From the NCBI GenBank assembly GCA_045642485.1, contig JAZUIV010000017.1, positions 62,001-126,000 of the forward strand: DNA of 64,000 nucleotides, read 5' to 3'. Positions 32,681 to 40,571 of the stretch are shown here, one piece after another. Source of the stretch: Cacconaster sp045642485. Its GTDB lineage: Bacteria; Bacteroidota; Bacteroidia; Bacteroidales; UBA932. Every line of letters begins with the position of its first letter. Positions within the stretch are counted from its first letter, which is position 1. Under the pieces are notes generated by a model that was not told the DNA's origin, did not search any database, and was given only the letters and a program-made list of their open reading frames with translations. The translations under genes were made by a program, and so were the position numbers.

Positions 32681-34618
32681 CTAAAAGTTATATCCTATGC
32701 TTGCGTAGAATCCCACCCTCTCCGTAAGGCTGGACCAGTTCACGTTAAGCGACACCGGTCCGATTATGGTATCGTATGAATATCCTATCCTCGCTCCGAA
32801 TGTGGAACGGCCGTCAAACATTGTCTTATATGTCGCACTGTCCAGAGCATACGCGCCTGAAAGGGTCAGATAGTGTTTCTTTCCGAAATTGGCTCTTGCA
32901 TCAAGATTCAGACTTGTCAGGACATCCCCGAAAAGATATGCGTGGTTGAAGCCGCAGAAAGCAAACTGCTGATCGAAATATCGGCCCTGCTGCACCCCAC
33001 CCATCCAGTTGGCATAGACAAGAGGGACTTCACCTTCCCGGTCAGACATACCGCGATGATCGAGAGAGGCGATGAAGGCAAACTTCCGGGAGACGGGAAT
33101 CACCCCGCTGAACTGCACGTTCAACGCCGCGAATCCGTCCTGATAGTGCGGATACGCATCCCCCCTTACCGTGAACCTGACGCCTCTTGTGGGAAAGCAG
33201 GGACGGTCGAAATTGTCAAACTCCACCCTCGCAAATATATCGAGGCGCTTCAAATCATAGAGACGGAATGCCTGAATACGGGCGCCGGCCCTGACTTCCA
33301 GATTTTTTGAATTACCATATCTGAAGAAAGCTCCGACATTGTGTTCCCTGAACTTTACAGCCGGAACATCCTGCTGACTGAATATGTTGGAATTTGTGTT
33401 TCTGAAATCATACCCCACTCCCAGTCCGAAGCCGCGTCCGAAATCATACCTGCACTCCACCCCGGCCTGAAGATTCCAAGCCAACTTTGCGGTCAGATTC
33501 ATTTTAAGTCCCTTGTCTGCGGACTGATTCAAAGCCAGATCCACCCTGCCGGCAACTATCTCCTCCGTATCGAAATAGCCGCCGAGAGAAAGCGAGGATT
33601 TTTTTGCCGGGGCAATTGACACCTTGCACCGGGCCACGGGAGAGGTCTCTTCAGAGCCTGCCTCCGTGGCAAACAGCGTTCCCCTCGAATCCTGTCCTGA
33701 AGATACCGCGAGCTTTTCCAGCTGAGGCAGAACCTCCCTTGCCGCCGCCTCACCATTGTCAATAAGTTGCCGGATGCACTCCTTCTGGAAACTCATCACA
33801 TTCATATCCCCTACACTGGGGCCGATGAAGATGTCCGTCCCGGCAATATTCTTTTCGGTCTTCGGCCTGAGATACATTTCAAGCCACTCATCCCCCACCG
33901 AGAACATATCATTGATTTCCGGCTCTTTCTGATATTCGGGCTCACCCACCTTCACTCCAATCACTATGTCGGCACCCATCGCCCTTGCAACGTCCACCGG
34001 ATAATTGTTCAGCATTCCTCCGTCAATGAGCACCATCCCGTCTTTCCTGACAGGTTCGAAAAACAGGGGAATTGACATTGAGGCGCGGATGGCTTCTATC
34101 AGATTTCCGCTGTGATGGACAACTTCCTTCTTGTGAACGAGGTCGACCGACACGCAGGCAAAACGGGTAGGCATCCTGTCAAAATCCAGTGAATCAGGAA
34201 CTCCGGGAAGCAGACGTTCAAAAAGAGCCTCGACTTCCGTGCCCCTCACAAGACCTGAAGGGAATGCGGACAAAGCCTTTTCACCCGAACGCTGGCCGAA
34301 AGGAATCCTGACCAGATACCTCCCTCCGACAAGGCCTCCGTCGAACATTATCCTGTTCCAGTCCTGAACCATCATCAGAGAATCCATCTGAGCACCGGTA
34401 TAACCCGCGCAATACAGGCCTCCTATCACGGCTCCCATACTTGTTCCCACGACCATATCAATGGGGACGCCTTTCTCTTCAAGAACTTTTATCACACCCA
34501 CGTGAGCCGCCCCCTTGGCCCCTCCTCCGCTGAGGACAAGCGCAACCTTGGGGCGAGCGGCCATTGCGGAATAGAATCCCGTCAGAGCCAAGAACAATAT
34601 TACAACTGCCTTTTTCAT
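32681..34618 (-). CDS. Patatin-like phospholipase with C-terminal outer-membrane barrel (copy 1)
   Basis: The 645-residue protein has a signal peptide (MKKAVVILFLALTGFYSAMA) and a patatin domain at about 25-300. The oxyanion GGGAKG, nucleophile VGTSMG (GxSxG) and DGGMLNN Asp form the Ser-Asp dyad. From about 330 the sequence alternates like a beta barrel of the Omp85/surface-antigen type and ends in Phe, as outer-membrane proteins do. By family it is a type V-like secreted lipase (PlpD/FplA type). It is a close paralogue of the next gene, separated by an inverted-repeat element. Confidence 0.92.
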   Translation of the reverse strand: MKKAVVILFLALTGFYSAMAARPKVALVLSGGGAKGAAHVGVIKVLEEKGVPIDMVVGTSMGAVIGGLYCAGYTGAQMDSLMMVQDWNRIMFDGGLVGGRYLVRIPFGQRSGEKALSAFPSGLVRGTEVEALFERLLPGVPDSLDFDRMPTRFACVSVDLVHKKEVVHHSGNLIEAIRASMSIPLFFEPVRKDGMVLIDGGMLNNYPVDVARAMGADIVIGVKVGEPEYQKEPEINDMFSVGDEWLEMYLRPKTEKNIAGTDIFIGPSVGDMNVMSFQKECIRQLIDNGEAAAREVLPQLEKLAVSSGQDSRGTLFATEAGSEETSPVARCKVSIAPAKKSSLSLGGYFDTEEIVAGRVDLALNQSADKGLKMNLTAKLAWNLQAGVECRYDFGRGFGLGVGYDFRNTNSNIFSQQDVPAVKFREHNVGAFFRYGNSKNLEVRAGARIQAFRLYDLKRLDIFARVEFDNFDRPCFPTRGVRFTVRGDAYPHYQDGFAALNVQFSGVIPVSRKFAFIASLDHRGMSDREGEVPLVYANWMGGVQQGRYFDQQFAFCGFNHAYLFGDVLTSLNLDARANFGKKHYLTLSGAYALDSATYKTMFDGRSTFGARIGYSYDTIIGPVSLNVNWSSLTERVGFYASIGYNF

Positions 34619-34622
34619 TCTA

Positions 34623-34786
34623 AGAATCTGTTTTGAAATGGTTCACGAAAATAATTATAGATTATTTTTCAGTAGATTTTTTGATGATTTGATGGCGCAA
34701 TGGGGTTCCATTGCGACTGAGAAGCATCGGAAAATATGCGAAAAAGGAGCATAAGTATTGAAGTTAATCATTTCAAAACAGATTCT
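34623..34786. repeat. 164-bp element with 18-bp perfect terminal inverted repeats (MITE- or REP-like)
   Basis: AGAATCTGTTTTGAAATG at 34,623-34,640 recurs exactly inverted at 34,769-34,786. Between them lie AT-rich DNA and a perfect hairpin, CGCAATGG-GGTT-CCATTGCG. There is no coding frame. The right arm runs into the stop codon of the downstream-copy patatin gene. It occupies almost the whole intergenic space between the two patatin genes. Target-site duplications are not evident. Confidence 0.7.
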
Positions 34787-37148
34787 AAAAACTGTATCCC
34801 AATGAGAAATAGACTCCGAACTTGTTGCTCAGATTGGACCAGTGCCCCGTCAAACCGATAGGACCGAGGAACGTGTCGACGGAATAGGTGAGCCCCACTC
34901 CGCTGTAGCCGGGGCTGTCAACAGCCTCCCCGGGACCCGTGCCGCTCATCAAATAATTCGCCATTGCCGTAACGAAATGATTCCTGAATATGTTGACCCG
35001 GCAATCCAGGCGGGCTATACTCACAAAATCCTGCATAATATAGGCATTGTTGGCTCCGACAAAAGGAAGATGTCCATCCACGTATCTGCCCTCTTCGTAA
35101 CCTCCGATAAGATTGTAATCCGGTCCGAGCACGGGGTTGTTGTACAGATAGCGGGCATAAAGTTGGGGGATGATTGTCACTCTTCTCCCTGCCGGCACGT
35201 AGCCCTTGACATTGAACCTGAAATCAAGCCTTCCGGCGACCGAATTGCTGTCATTGTTCTTTCCGAAGATATCGTATGCCGCGCTCAAATGCAGCCTGAC
35301 TCCCCGGGTGGCGAAATAACTGCGGTCACGGTTATCCACATCCAATGATGCGAATGCGGAGAAATACTGTTCCCTGAAAGGTTTGACACTTGAGATATCC
35401 TCCTGCCCGTCCGGAAGCACCACAATTGACGTCAGGCTGTTGATATCCCCCCTGACTCCCATCCGCAGGTCGTGGACAAGGCCCTTGTTCTGGGCAAAAA
35501 TTTCAGCTCTGTTGCTATAGACGTCATAGGAAGCGTATCTGACATCCGTCTCGATGGTATGGAGCTGAATGTCACTGTGTCGGAACAAATACGAACCGCT
35601 CAACTGCCACTTCGGGCTGAAGGAATACCCGCCTACGACCGTCGCGTAAGGATTCGCTCCCAGCTTCCCCATCATATCCACTTTCCATCCATAGATGCGG
35701 TGACGGTTCAGACTCATATTCAGGAGTATCTCCGCCATAACCTCGGAGTCGAACCTGAATCCGACGCCCACCTGATGAATCCTTTCGGGGACAAGGTCTA
35801 TCTTGAATATGTAACCGCTGTCCTTCACACCTCCCACAAGGGAATAATTCACTTTGGAGAAGGCCCTGGTGAGATACATTTTTTCTATCTCACTGTCTAT
35901 CTCCCTGCCGTTCGAATATTTTCCGAGATTCTTCAGCTTGCCTTTCATCAGAATGGACGCCTCCTTCGAGTCAACGCCCTCGATTGTAATCTGGCTCACT
36001 CTGACGGAATCGCTAGTTATGTTGATGGCGTGTCCCTCCACGGGCGGCTGCCCCGGAGAGTAGATGTTGTGACCTCCGCGTGAATGTTGTTTGCCGGCCA
36101 ACTCCCTGAGAGGGCCAATCACCTCCTGCGCAGCCACATAACCTCTTTCGATAAGGGCACTGATGCTCTTTTCATCAAACGAGAGCACCCCGAAATCACT
36201 CGTGTTCGGGCAAATCAGTATGTCGGAGTCCTTTCTTCCGGCATCGAACTTGGGACCGTTCATTATCGCAAGGGTGCTGGAGACCATATCTCCCAGATTC
36301 TCGACTTTTCCCACCCGGCCTCTGGTATATTTGTGCAGGTCGCTTCCTATCACGATGTCAGCGCCCATCTCACGGGCAACGTCAACGGGAAAATTGTTGA
36401 GCATCCCTCCGTCAACAAGAAACATCCCGTCCTTCTCCACGGGGGAGAAGTATCCCGGGATGGACATACTTGCCCGGATAGCGGTCACAAGGTCCCCTTT
36501 GTGGAATACATATTCCTTCTTGCTGTTCAAATCGACCGCAACGCAGGCAAATGGAATCGGAAGGTCATTGAAATCTATGTCATCCTGATATCCGACGCTC
36601 AACTGGGTCAGGAGGGACTGGACATTCTGCCCCTCAACCAGAGCGTTGGGCAGATTGTTGAGAATGTCACCAACTCCTCCCCTTTTCGATTTCAAAGGCT
36701 GGTACTTTCCATCCCTGCCCACCACGGCGTTCCTGAAGGTCATCCTGTTCCAGAAGGGAATCTTGATAAGAAGTTGGTCCCCGTATTTCTTGTCCTCATA
36801 AAGAGTCCTCCTTCTGGAGAAGTTATCCTGCATAAGATTGTCCCAGTCGATGTTTTCCATCACTTCACAAATCTCGGAAGAACTGTATCCGAGGGAGTAC
36901 ATCGCGCCCATAATCGAACCTATGCTCGTACCGACTATGTAGTCAACCGGAATATCCAGTTCCTCAAGCATCCTGAACACACCGATGTGCGCCATACCCT
37001 TGGCCCCTCCGCCGCTGAGGACAAGGCCCACCTTGGGACGTCCCGCAGTGTCAGGCCTGTTGAGCGAAACTGCGGGGACTCCCTCCTGTCCGAAAAGGGA
37101 GTTGAAGCAGACAACTGCCGCAAATATTGCAGAAACCAACCTTTTCAT
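34785..37148 (-). CDS. Patatin-like phospholipase with C-terminal outer-membrane barrel (copy 2)
   Basis: The ATG at 37,148 (MKRLVSAIFAAVVCFNSLFG) begins a signal peptide and gives 787 residues; upstream codons overlap rlmN and are not used. The patatin domain has GGGAKGMAHIG, nucleophile VGTSIG and VDGGMLNN. A POTRA-like segment (about 415-490) precedes a barrel that ends in Phe, an arrangement known for bacterial patatins secreted by an Omp85-type pore. It is longer than copy 1, mainly in the linker. It follows rlmN by 8 bp. The stop codon lies inside the terminal repeat of the 164-bp element. Confidence 0.92.
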   Translation of the reverse strand: MKRLVSAIFAAVVCFNSLFGQEGVPAVSLNRPDTAGRPKVGLVLSGGGAKGMAHIGVFRMLEELDIPVDYIVGTSIGSIMGAMYSLGYSSSEICEVMENIDWDNLMQDNFSRRRTLYEDKKYGDQLLIKIPFWNRMTFRNAVVGRDGKYQPLKSKRGGVGDILNNLPNALVEGQNVQSLLTQLSVGYQDDIDFNDLPIPFACVAVDLNSKKEYVFHKGDLVTAIRASMSIPGYFSPVEKDGMFLVDGGMLNNFPVDVAREMGADIVIGSDLHKYTRGRVGKVENLGDMVSSTLAIMNGPKFDAGRKDSDILICPNTSDFGVLSFDEKSISALIERGYVAAQEVIGPLRELAGKQHSRGGHNIYSPGQPPVEGHAINITSDSVRVSQITIEGVDSKEASILMKGKLKNLGKYSNGREIDSEIEKMYLTRAFSKVNYSLVGGVKDSGYIFKIDLVPERIHQVGVGFRFDSEVMAEILLNMSLNRHRIYGWKVDMMGKLGANPYATVVGGYSFSPKWQLSGSYLFRHSDIQLHTIETDVRYASYDVYSNRAEIFAQNKGLVHDLRMGVRGDINSLTSIVVLPDGQEDISSVKPFREQYFSAFASLDVDNRDRSYFATRGVRLHLSAAYDIFGKNNDSNSVAGRLDFRFNVKGYVPAGRRVTIIPQLYARYLYNNPVLGPDYNLIGGYEEGRYVDGHLPFVGANNAYIMQDFVSIARLDCRVNIFRNHFVTAMANYLMSGTGPGEAVDSPGYSGVGLTYSVDTFLGPIGLTGHWSNLSNKFGVYFSLGYSF

Positions 37149-37156
37149 CGCAAAAA

Positions 37157-38209
37157 TTACTTTTTCAAACCTTTTCCGGCAAGCAATCCGCAGGCCGCCA
37201 TAATGTCCTGCCCCCTGGAAGCCCGCAGGGTGGTAATGATACCTGCATTGTTCAGGCATGCCTTGAACTGTTCGATTGTCCTGTCGTCGGACGGAGAAAG
37301 AACACTGTCGGGAATCGGATGGAACCGGATCAGGTTGATACGGCACTTGAGACCTTTCAAAAGACGTACCAGTCCGTCTGCGTGACGTTTTGTGTCATTC
37401 ACGCCGGCGAACATCGTATATTCGAAACTGACCCTTCTCTGCCCGGTGAAATCATACTGTTTCAGAAGATTGATAACCTGCAGAATGTCAAAGCCCTTCT
37501 GGACCGGCATCAGGGCCGCCCTCTCTTCCGGGAAAGGATTGTGGAGGCTCACCGCAAGATGGCATCTGCTTCCGTCCAGGAACTTCCTGAGATTGGGGAT
37601 AACCCCAATCGTGGAGAGAGTGATTCTCCCGGGGCTCCACCCGAACCCCCAGTCGGAGGTAAGGATTTCCAGCGCGGCGCTGACATTCTCCCAATTGTCG
37701 AGAGGCTCCCCCATTCCCATAAAGACAGCATTGGTCAGATCCGAAGCCTCGTCTATGTTCAAAAACTGGGATATTATCTCCGCGGCGGACAACTGGCCGT
37801 GGAAGCCTCCCCTGCCGGTCATACAGAAACTGCAGTTCATCTTGCAGCCGGTTTGGGAAGAGACGCAGATTGTGGAACGGGAGGCCGGACCGTCAGAGGA
37901 ATCTTCATACTGCGGAATCATCACCGTCTCTATGAATTTCCCTTCCACTGCCGTGGGAAAAAGATATTTCTTCGTCCCGTCGCAGGAGACGAACCTTGCG
38001 GCGGGCTCGACGTGACCTACGGTGTATTTCTGGGAGAGATGCTCCCTGACAGTTTTTGAGAGGTTTGTCATCTCGTCAATGGAACGGACTTTCCTGTGAT
38101 ATAGCCACTGGGCTATCTGGGTTGCCGCATAGCGCGGCAGACCCTCATCTGCAGCAAGTTGCCGCAGCTGTTCAAGTGTCATCCCGAGTAATGTCCGCTT
38201 CTCATCCAT
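37157..38209 (-). CDS. rlmN: 23S rRNA A2503 / tRNA A37 methyltransferase RlmN
   Basis: RlmN is a radical SAM enzyme that adds C2 methyl groups to A2503 of 23S rRNA and A37 of some tRNAs. The 350-residue protein has the cluster motif CKMNCSFC (CxxxCxxC), the SAM-binding GMGEPLDN, and a C-terminal Cys in MAACGLLAG. A Cys in the C-terminal part is required for the methyl-adduct mechanism. A -7 element lies about 10 bp before its start. It is divergent from recA. Confidence 0.97.
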   Translation of the reverse strand: MDEKRTLLGMTLEQLRQLAADEGLPRYAATQIAQWLYHRKVRSIDEMTNLSKTVREHLSQKYTVGHVEPAARFVSCDGTKKYLFPTAVEGKFIETVMIPQYEDSSDGPASRSTICVSSQTGCKMNCSFCMTGRGGFHGQLSAAEIISQFLNIDEASDLTNAVFMGMGEPLDNWENVSAALEILTSDWGFGWSPGRITLSTIGVIPNLRKFLDGSRCHLAVSLHNPFPEERAALMPVQKGFDILQVINLLKQYDFTGQRRVSFEYTMFAGVNDTKRHADGLVRLLKGLKCRINLIRFHPIPDSVLSPSDDRTIEQFKACLNNAGIITTLRASRGQDIMAACGLLAGKGLKK

Positions 38210-38217
38210 ATCTGTTA

Positions 38218-38225
38218 CAAAATTA
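38218..38225 (-). promoter_or_regulatory. Putative -7 element of rlmN
   Basis: The minus strand reads TAATTTTG, matching TAnnTTTG, 8 bp before the rlmN ATG. No convincing -33 box is seen. Confidence 0.42.
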
Positions 38226-38267
38226 ATATAAAAGTGGTGTGATTCGAAGGAATGGTTAAAAAATAAG

Positions 38268-38294
38268 TTGGTAAAGATTCATGAAGATTACCAA
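38268..38294. promoter_or_regulatory. Dyad-symmetric candidate operator upstream of recA
   Basis: TTGGTAA (38,268-38,274) and TTACCAA (38,288-38,294) flank a palindromic TTCATGAA (38,278-38,285) with nearly the same centre. It lies about 30 bp upstream of the recA -7 element, where a repressor or activator could act. The protein is unknown; it does not resemble the E. coli or B. subtilis LexA box. Confidence 0.4.
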
Positions 38295-38325
38295 GTTATT
38301 TTTTTATTAATGACTAAAAATGTGG

Positions 38326-38333
38326 TATATTTG
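38326..38333 (+). promoter_or_regulatory. Putative -7 element of recA
   Basis: The plus strand reads TATATTTG, a match to TAnnTTTG, about 55 bp before the recA ATG. A -33 TTTG is not evident. Confidence 0.5.
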
Positions 38334-38388
38334 CCGTAGGTATACAGGAAAAACCAGCGATTTACGAACAAATCAAACATTTAAGGAA

Positions 38389-39426
38389 ATGGCAAAAGAA
38401 TCAATTGAAAGCAACGGGAACGGCGCCGTCCGCAATTCTGAAAAACTCAAGGCCCTGCAGGCCACAATCGACAAGATTGAAAAGGATTTCGGAAAAGGCA
38501 CCATAATGAAGATGGGGGATCAACCTTCCTTTGAAGTTTCAACAATCGCGACCGGTTCCATAGCGCTCGACCACGCCCTGGGAATCGGAGGATATCCGCG
38601 GGGCAGGGTCATCGAAATCTACGGTCCCGAATCCAGCGGAAAGACAACTCTCGCAATCCACGCGATTGCAGAGGCCCAGAAGCAGGGAGGCATCGCCGCA
38701 ATAATCGACGCGGAGCACGCTTTCGACCGCACCTACGCCCGCAACCTCGGGGTTGACTGCGACACACTGCTGATATCCCAGCCGGACAACGGAGAGCAGG
38801 CTCTCGAAATCGCCGACAACCTCATCCGCTCCGGAGCAGTGGATATCGTGGTTATCGACTCCGTGGCCGCCCTCACCCCGAAAGCCGAAATCGAAGGGGA
38901 GATGGGAGACAACAAAGTCGGCCTTCAGGCGCGACTGATGAGTCAGGCATTGAGAAAACTTACGGCGAATATCTCCAGGACCAACACCTGCTGCATATTC
39001 ATCAACCAGCTGCGCGAGAAAATAGGCGTCCTCTTCGGAAATCCTGAGACTACCACGGGCGGCAACGCTCTCAAGTTCTACGCTTCCGTCCGTATCGACG
39101 TGCGCCGCATCACCCAGCTCAAGGACGGTGACGAGGCCCTTGGCAACAGGACCCGCGCGAAGATTGTCAAGAACAAGATGGCACCCCCTTTCAAGAAGGC
39201 CGAATTCGACATCGTATTCGGTGAAGGAATCTCCCACATAGGAGAACTTGTGGACCTTGGCGTCGAGTTTGACGTAATCAGGAAGAGCGGTTCCTGGTTC
39301 AGCTACGGCGAGAGCAAACTTGCGCAGGGGCGCGACGCGGTGACCAACCTGCTCAAGGACAACCCCCAGCTTGCAGAGGAAATCGAAGCGCAGATCCGTG
39401 AAAAACTAAAGACAGTAAAAGACTGA
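38389..39426 (+). CDS. recA: Recombinase RecA
   Basis: RecA forms filaments on single-stranded DNA for homologous recombination and the SOS response. The ATG at 38,389, preceded by AAGGAA, gives 345 residues beginning MAKESIESNGNGAVRNSEKL. Walker A is GPESSGKTTLA, Walker B is VDIVVIDSVAAL, and loop L2 has the GNALKFYASVRIDVRR region. A codon 69 bp upstream in the same frame would include the promoter, so it is rejected. trpS follows after 2 bp and is probably cotranscribed. Confidence 0.99.
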   Translation: MAKESIESNGNGAVRNSEKLKALQATIDKIEKDFGKGTIMKMGDQPSFEVSTIATGSIALDHALGIGGYPRGRVIEIYGPESSGKTTLAIHAIAEAQKQGGIAAIIDAEHAFDRTYARNLGVDCDTLLISQPDNGEQALEIADNLIRSGAVDIVVIDSVAALTPKAEIEGEMGDNKVGLQARLMSQALRKLTANISRTNTCCIFINQLREKIGVLFGNPETTTGGNALKFYASVRIDVRRITQLKDGDEALGNRTRAKIVKNKMAPPFKKAEFDIVFGEGISHIGELVDLGVEFDVIRKSGSWFSYGESKLAQGRDAVTNLLKDNPQLAEEIEAQIREKLKTVKD

Positions 39427-39428
39427 GA

Positions 39429-40571
39429 ATGAGCAAAATAATCCTTACAGGCGACCGGCCCACCGGTCGCCTTCACATAGGACACTATGTAGGTTCGCTG
39501 CGACGTCGCGTGGAATTGCAGGACAGCGGAGCGTTTGACAAGATTTTCATAATGATTGCCGACGCTCAGGCACTGACCGACAACGCCGACAATCCGGAGA
39601 AAGTCCGTCAGAACATAATCGAAGTGGCACTGGACTATATGTCCGCCGGGCTGGACCCTGAAAAATGCGTCCTTTTCATACAGTCGCAGGTGAGCGAGTT
39701 GACCGAACTGACCTTCTTCTACAACAATCTGGTCACGGTGCAGCGTCTCCAGCGCAACCCGACAGTGAAAGCCGAAATCCAGATGCGCGGTTTCAACGAC
39801 AGCGAAGACGCCGACAACAAGGCCGGCACTCCGGTAGGCTTCTTCTGCTACCCGATCTCACAGGCCGCTGACATCACCGCATTCAAGGCCACCACTGTTC
39901 CTGTTGGGGAAGACCAGGCTCCGATGATTGAGCAGACCCGCGAGATTGTCCGCAAGTTCAATTCAGTCTATGGCCCCACCCTCGTCGAACCTGAAATCCT
40001 CCTCCCCGACAATGCGGCCTGCCTGCGTCTGCCCGGAACGGACGGTAAGGCCAAGATGAGCAAGTCCCTGGGCAACTGCATCTATCTGTCAGACTCCGCA
40101 GAGGAGGTCAATGCCAAGGTGAAGGGTATGTACACTGATCCCCTGCACCTTCAGGTCTCCGACCCGGGTCATATCGAGGGAAACACGGTCTTCACATATC
40201 TCGACGCATTCTGCCGTGACGCTCACTTCGCTAAGTTCGGCGACTGTTTCCACGGCAAAAAAGTCAGCTTCGACTTCAAGAATCTGGATGAGGTGAAGAG
40301 GCAGTACCAGGCCGGAGGTCTCGGTGATATGATGCTCAAGAATTTCCTTGCAGCCGTTCTCAACGACACTCTGGAGCCCATCCGCACCCGTCGCCACGAA
40401 CTGGAGAAAGACATCCCCTATGTCTATGAGGTGCTCCGCAAGGGTTCAGAAGAGGCCCGCGCCGTCGCCGCTCAGACTCTCTCCGACGTGAAGCGCGCAA
40501 TGCGCATCAACTACTTCGACGCCGGAGTCCTCGACGAACTCATCCGCGAACAGTCAGAGAAATACAAATAA
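39429..40571 (+). CDS. trpS: Tryptophanyl-tRNA synthetase
   Basis: TrpRS charges tRNA-Trp. It is a class Ic synthetase with 380 residues, a little longer than the 330-residue bacterial norm. Signatures are TGDRPTGRLHIGHYVGSL (HIGH motif) and KAKMSKSLGN (KMSKS). It starts 2 bp after recA. Its TAA is directly followed by the TAA of metG on the other strand, with no bases between the two genes. Confidence 0.97.
   Translation: MSKIILTGDRPTGRLHIGHYVGSLRRRVELQDSGAFDKIFIMIADAQALTDNADNPEKVRQNIIEVALDYMSAGLDPEKCVLFIQSQVSELTELTFFYNNLVTVQRLQRNPTVKAEIQMRGFNDSEDADNKAGTPVGFFCYPISQAADITAFKATTVPVGEDQAPMIEQTREIVRKFNSVYGPTLVEPEILLPDNAACLRLPGTDGKAKMSKSLGNCIYLSDSAEEVNAKVKGMYTDPLHLQVSDPGHIEGNTVFTYLDAFCRDAHFAKFGDCFHGKKVSFDFKNLDEVKRQYQAGGLGDMMLKNFLAAVLNDTLEPIRTRRHELEKDIPYVYEVLRKGSEEARAVAAQTLSDVKRAMRINYFDAGVLDELIREQSEKYK

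Noticed and set aside
37149..37346. N-terminal extension of patatin copy 2 by 66 codons
   Set aside because: It overlaps the rlmN 3' end, while the ATG at 37,148 begins a clean signal peptide and gives the usual family architecture.
38320..38388. Longer RecA start at 38,320
   Set aside because: The region contains the TATATTTG promoter element, and the ATG at 38,389 has AAGGAA in front and yields a standard RecA N-terminus.
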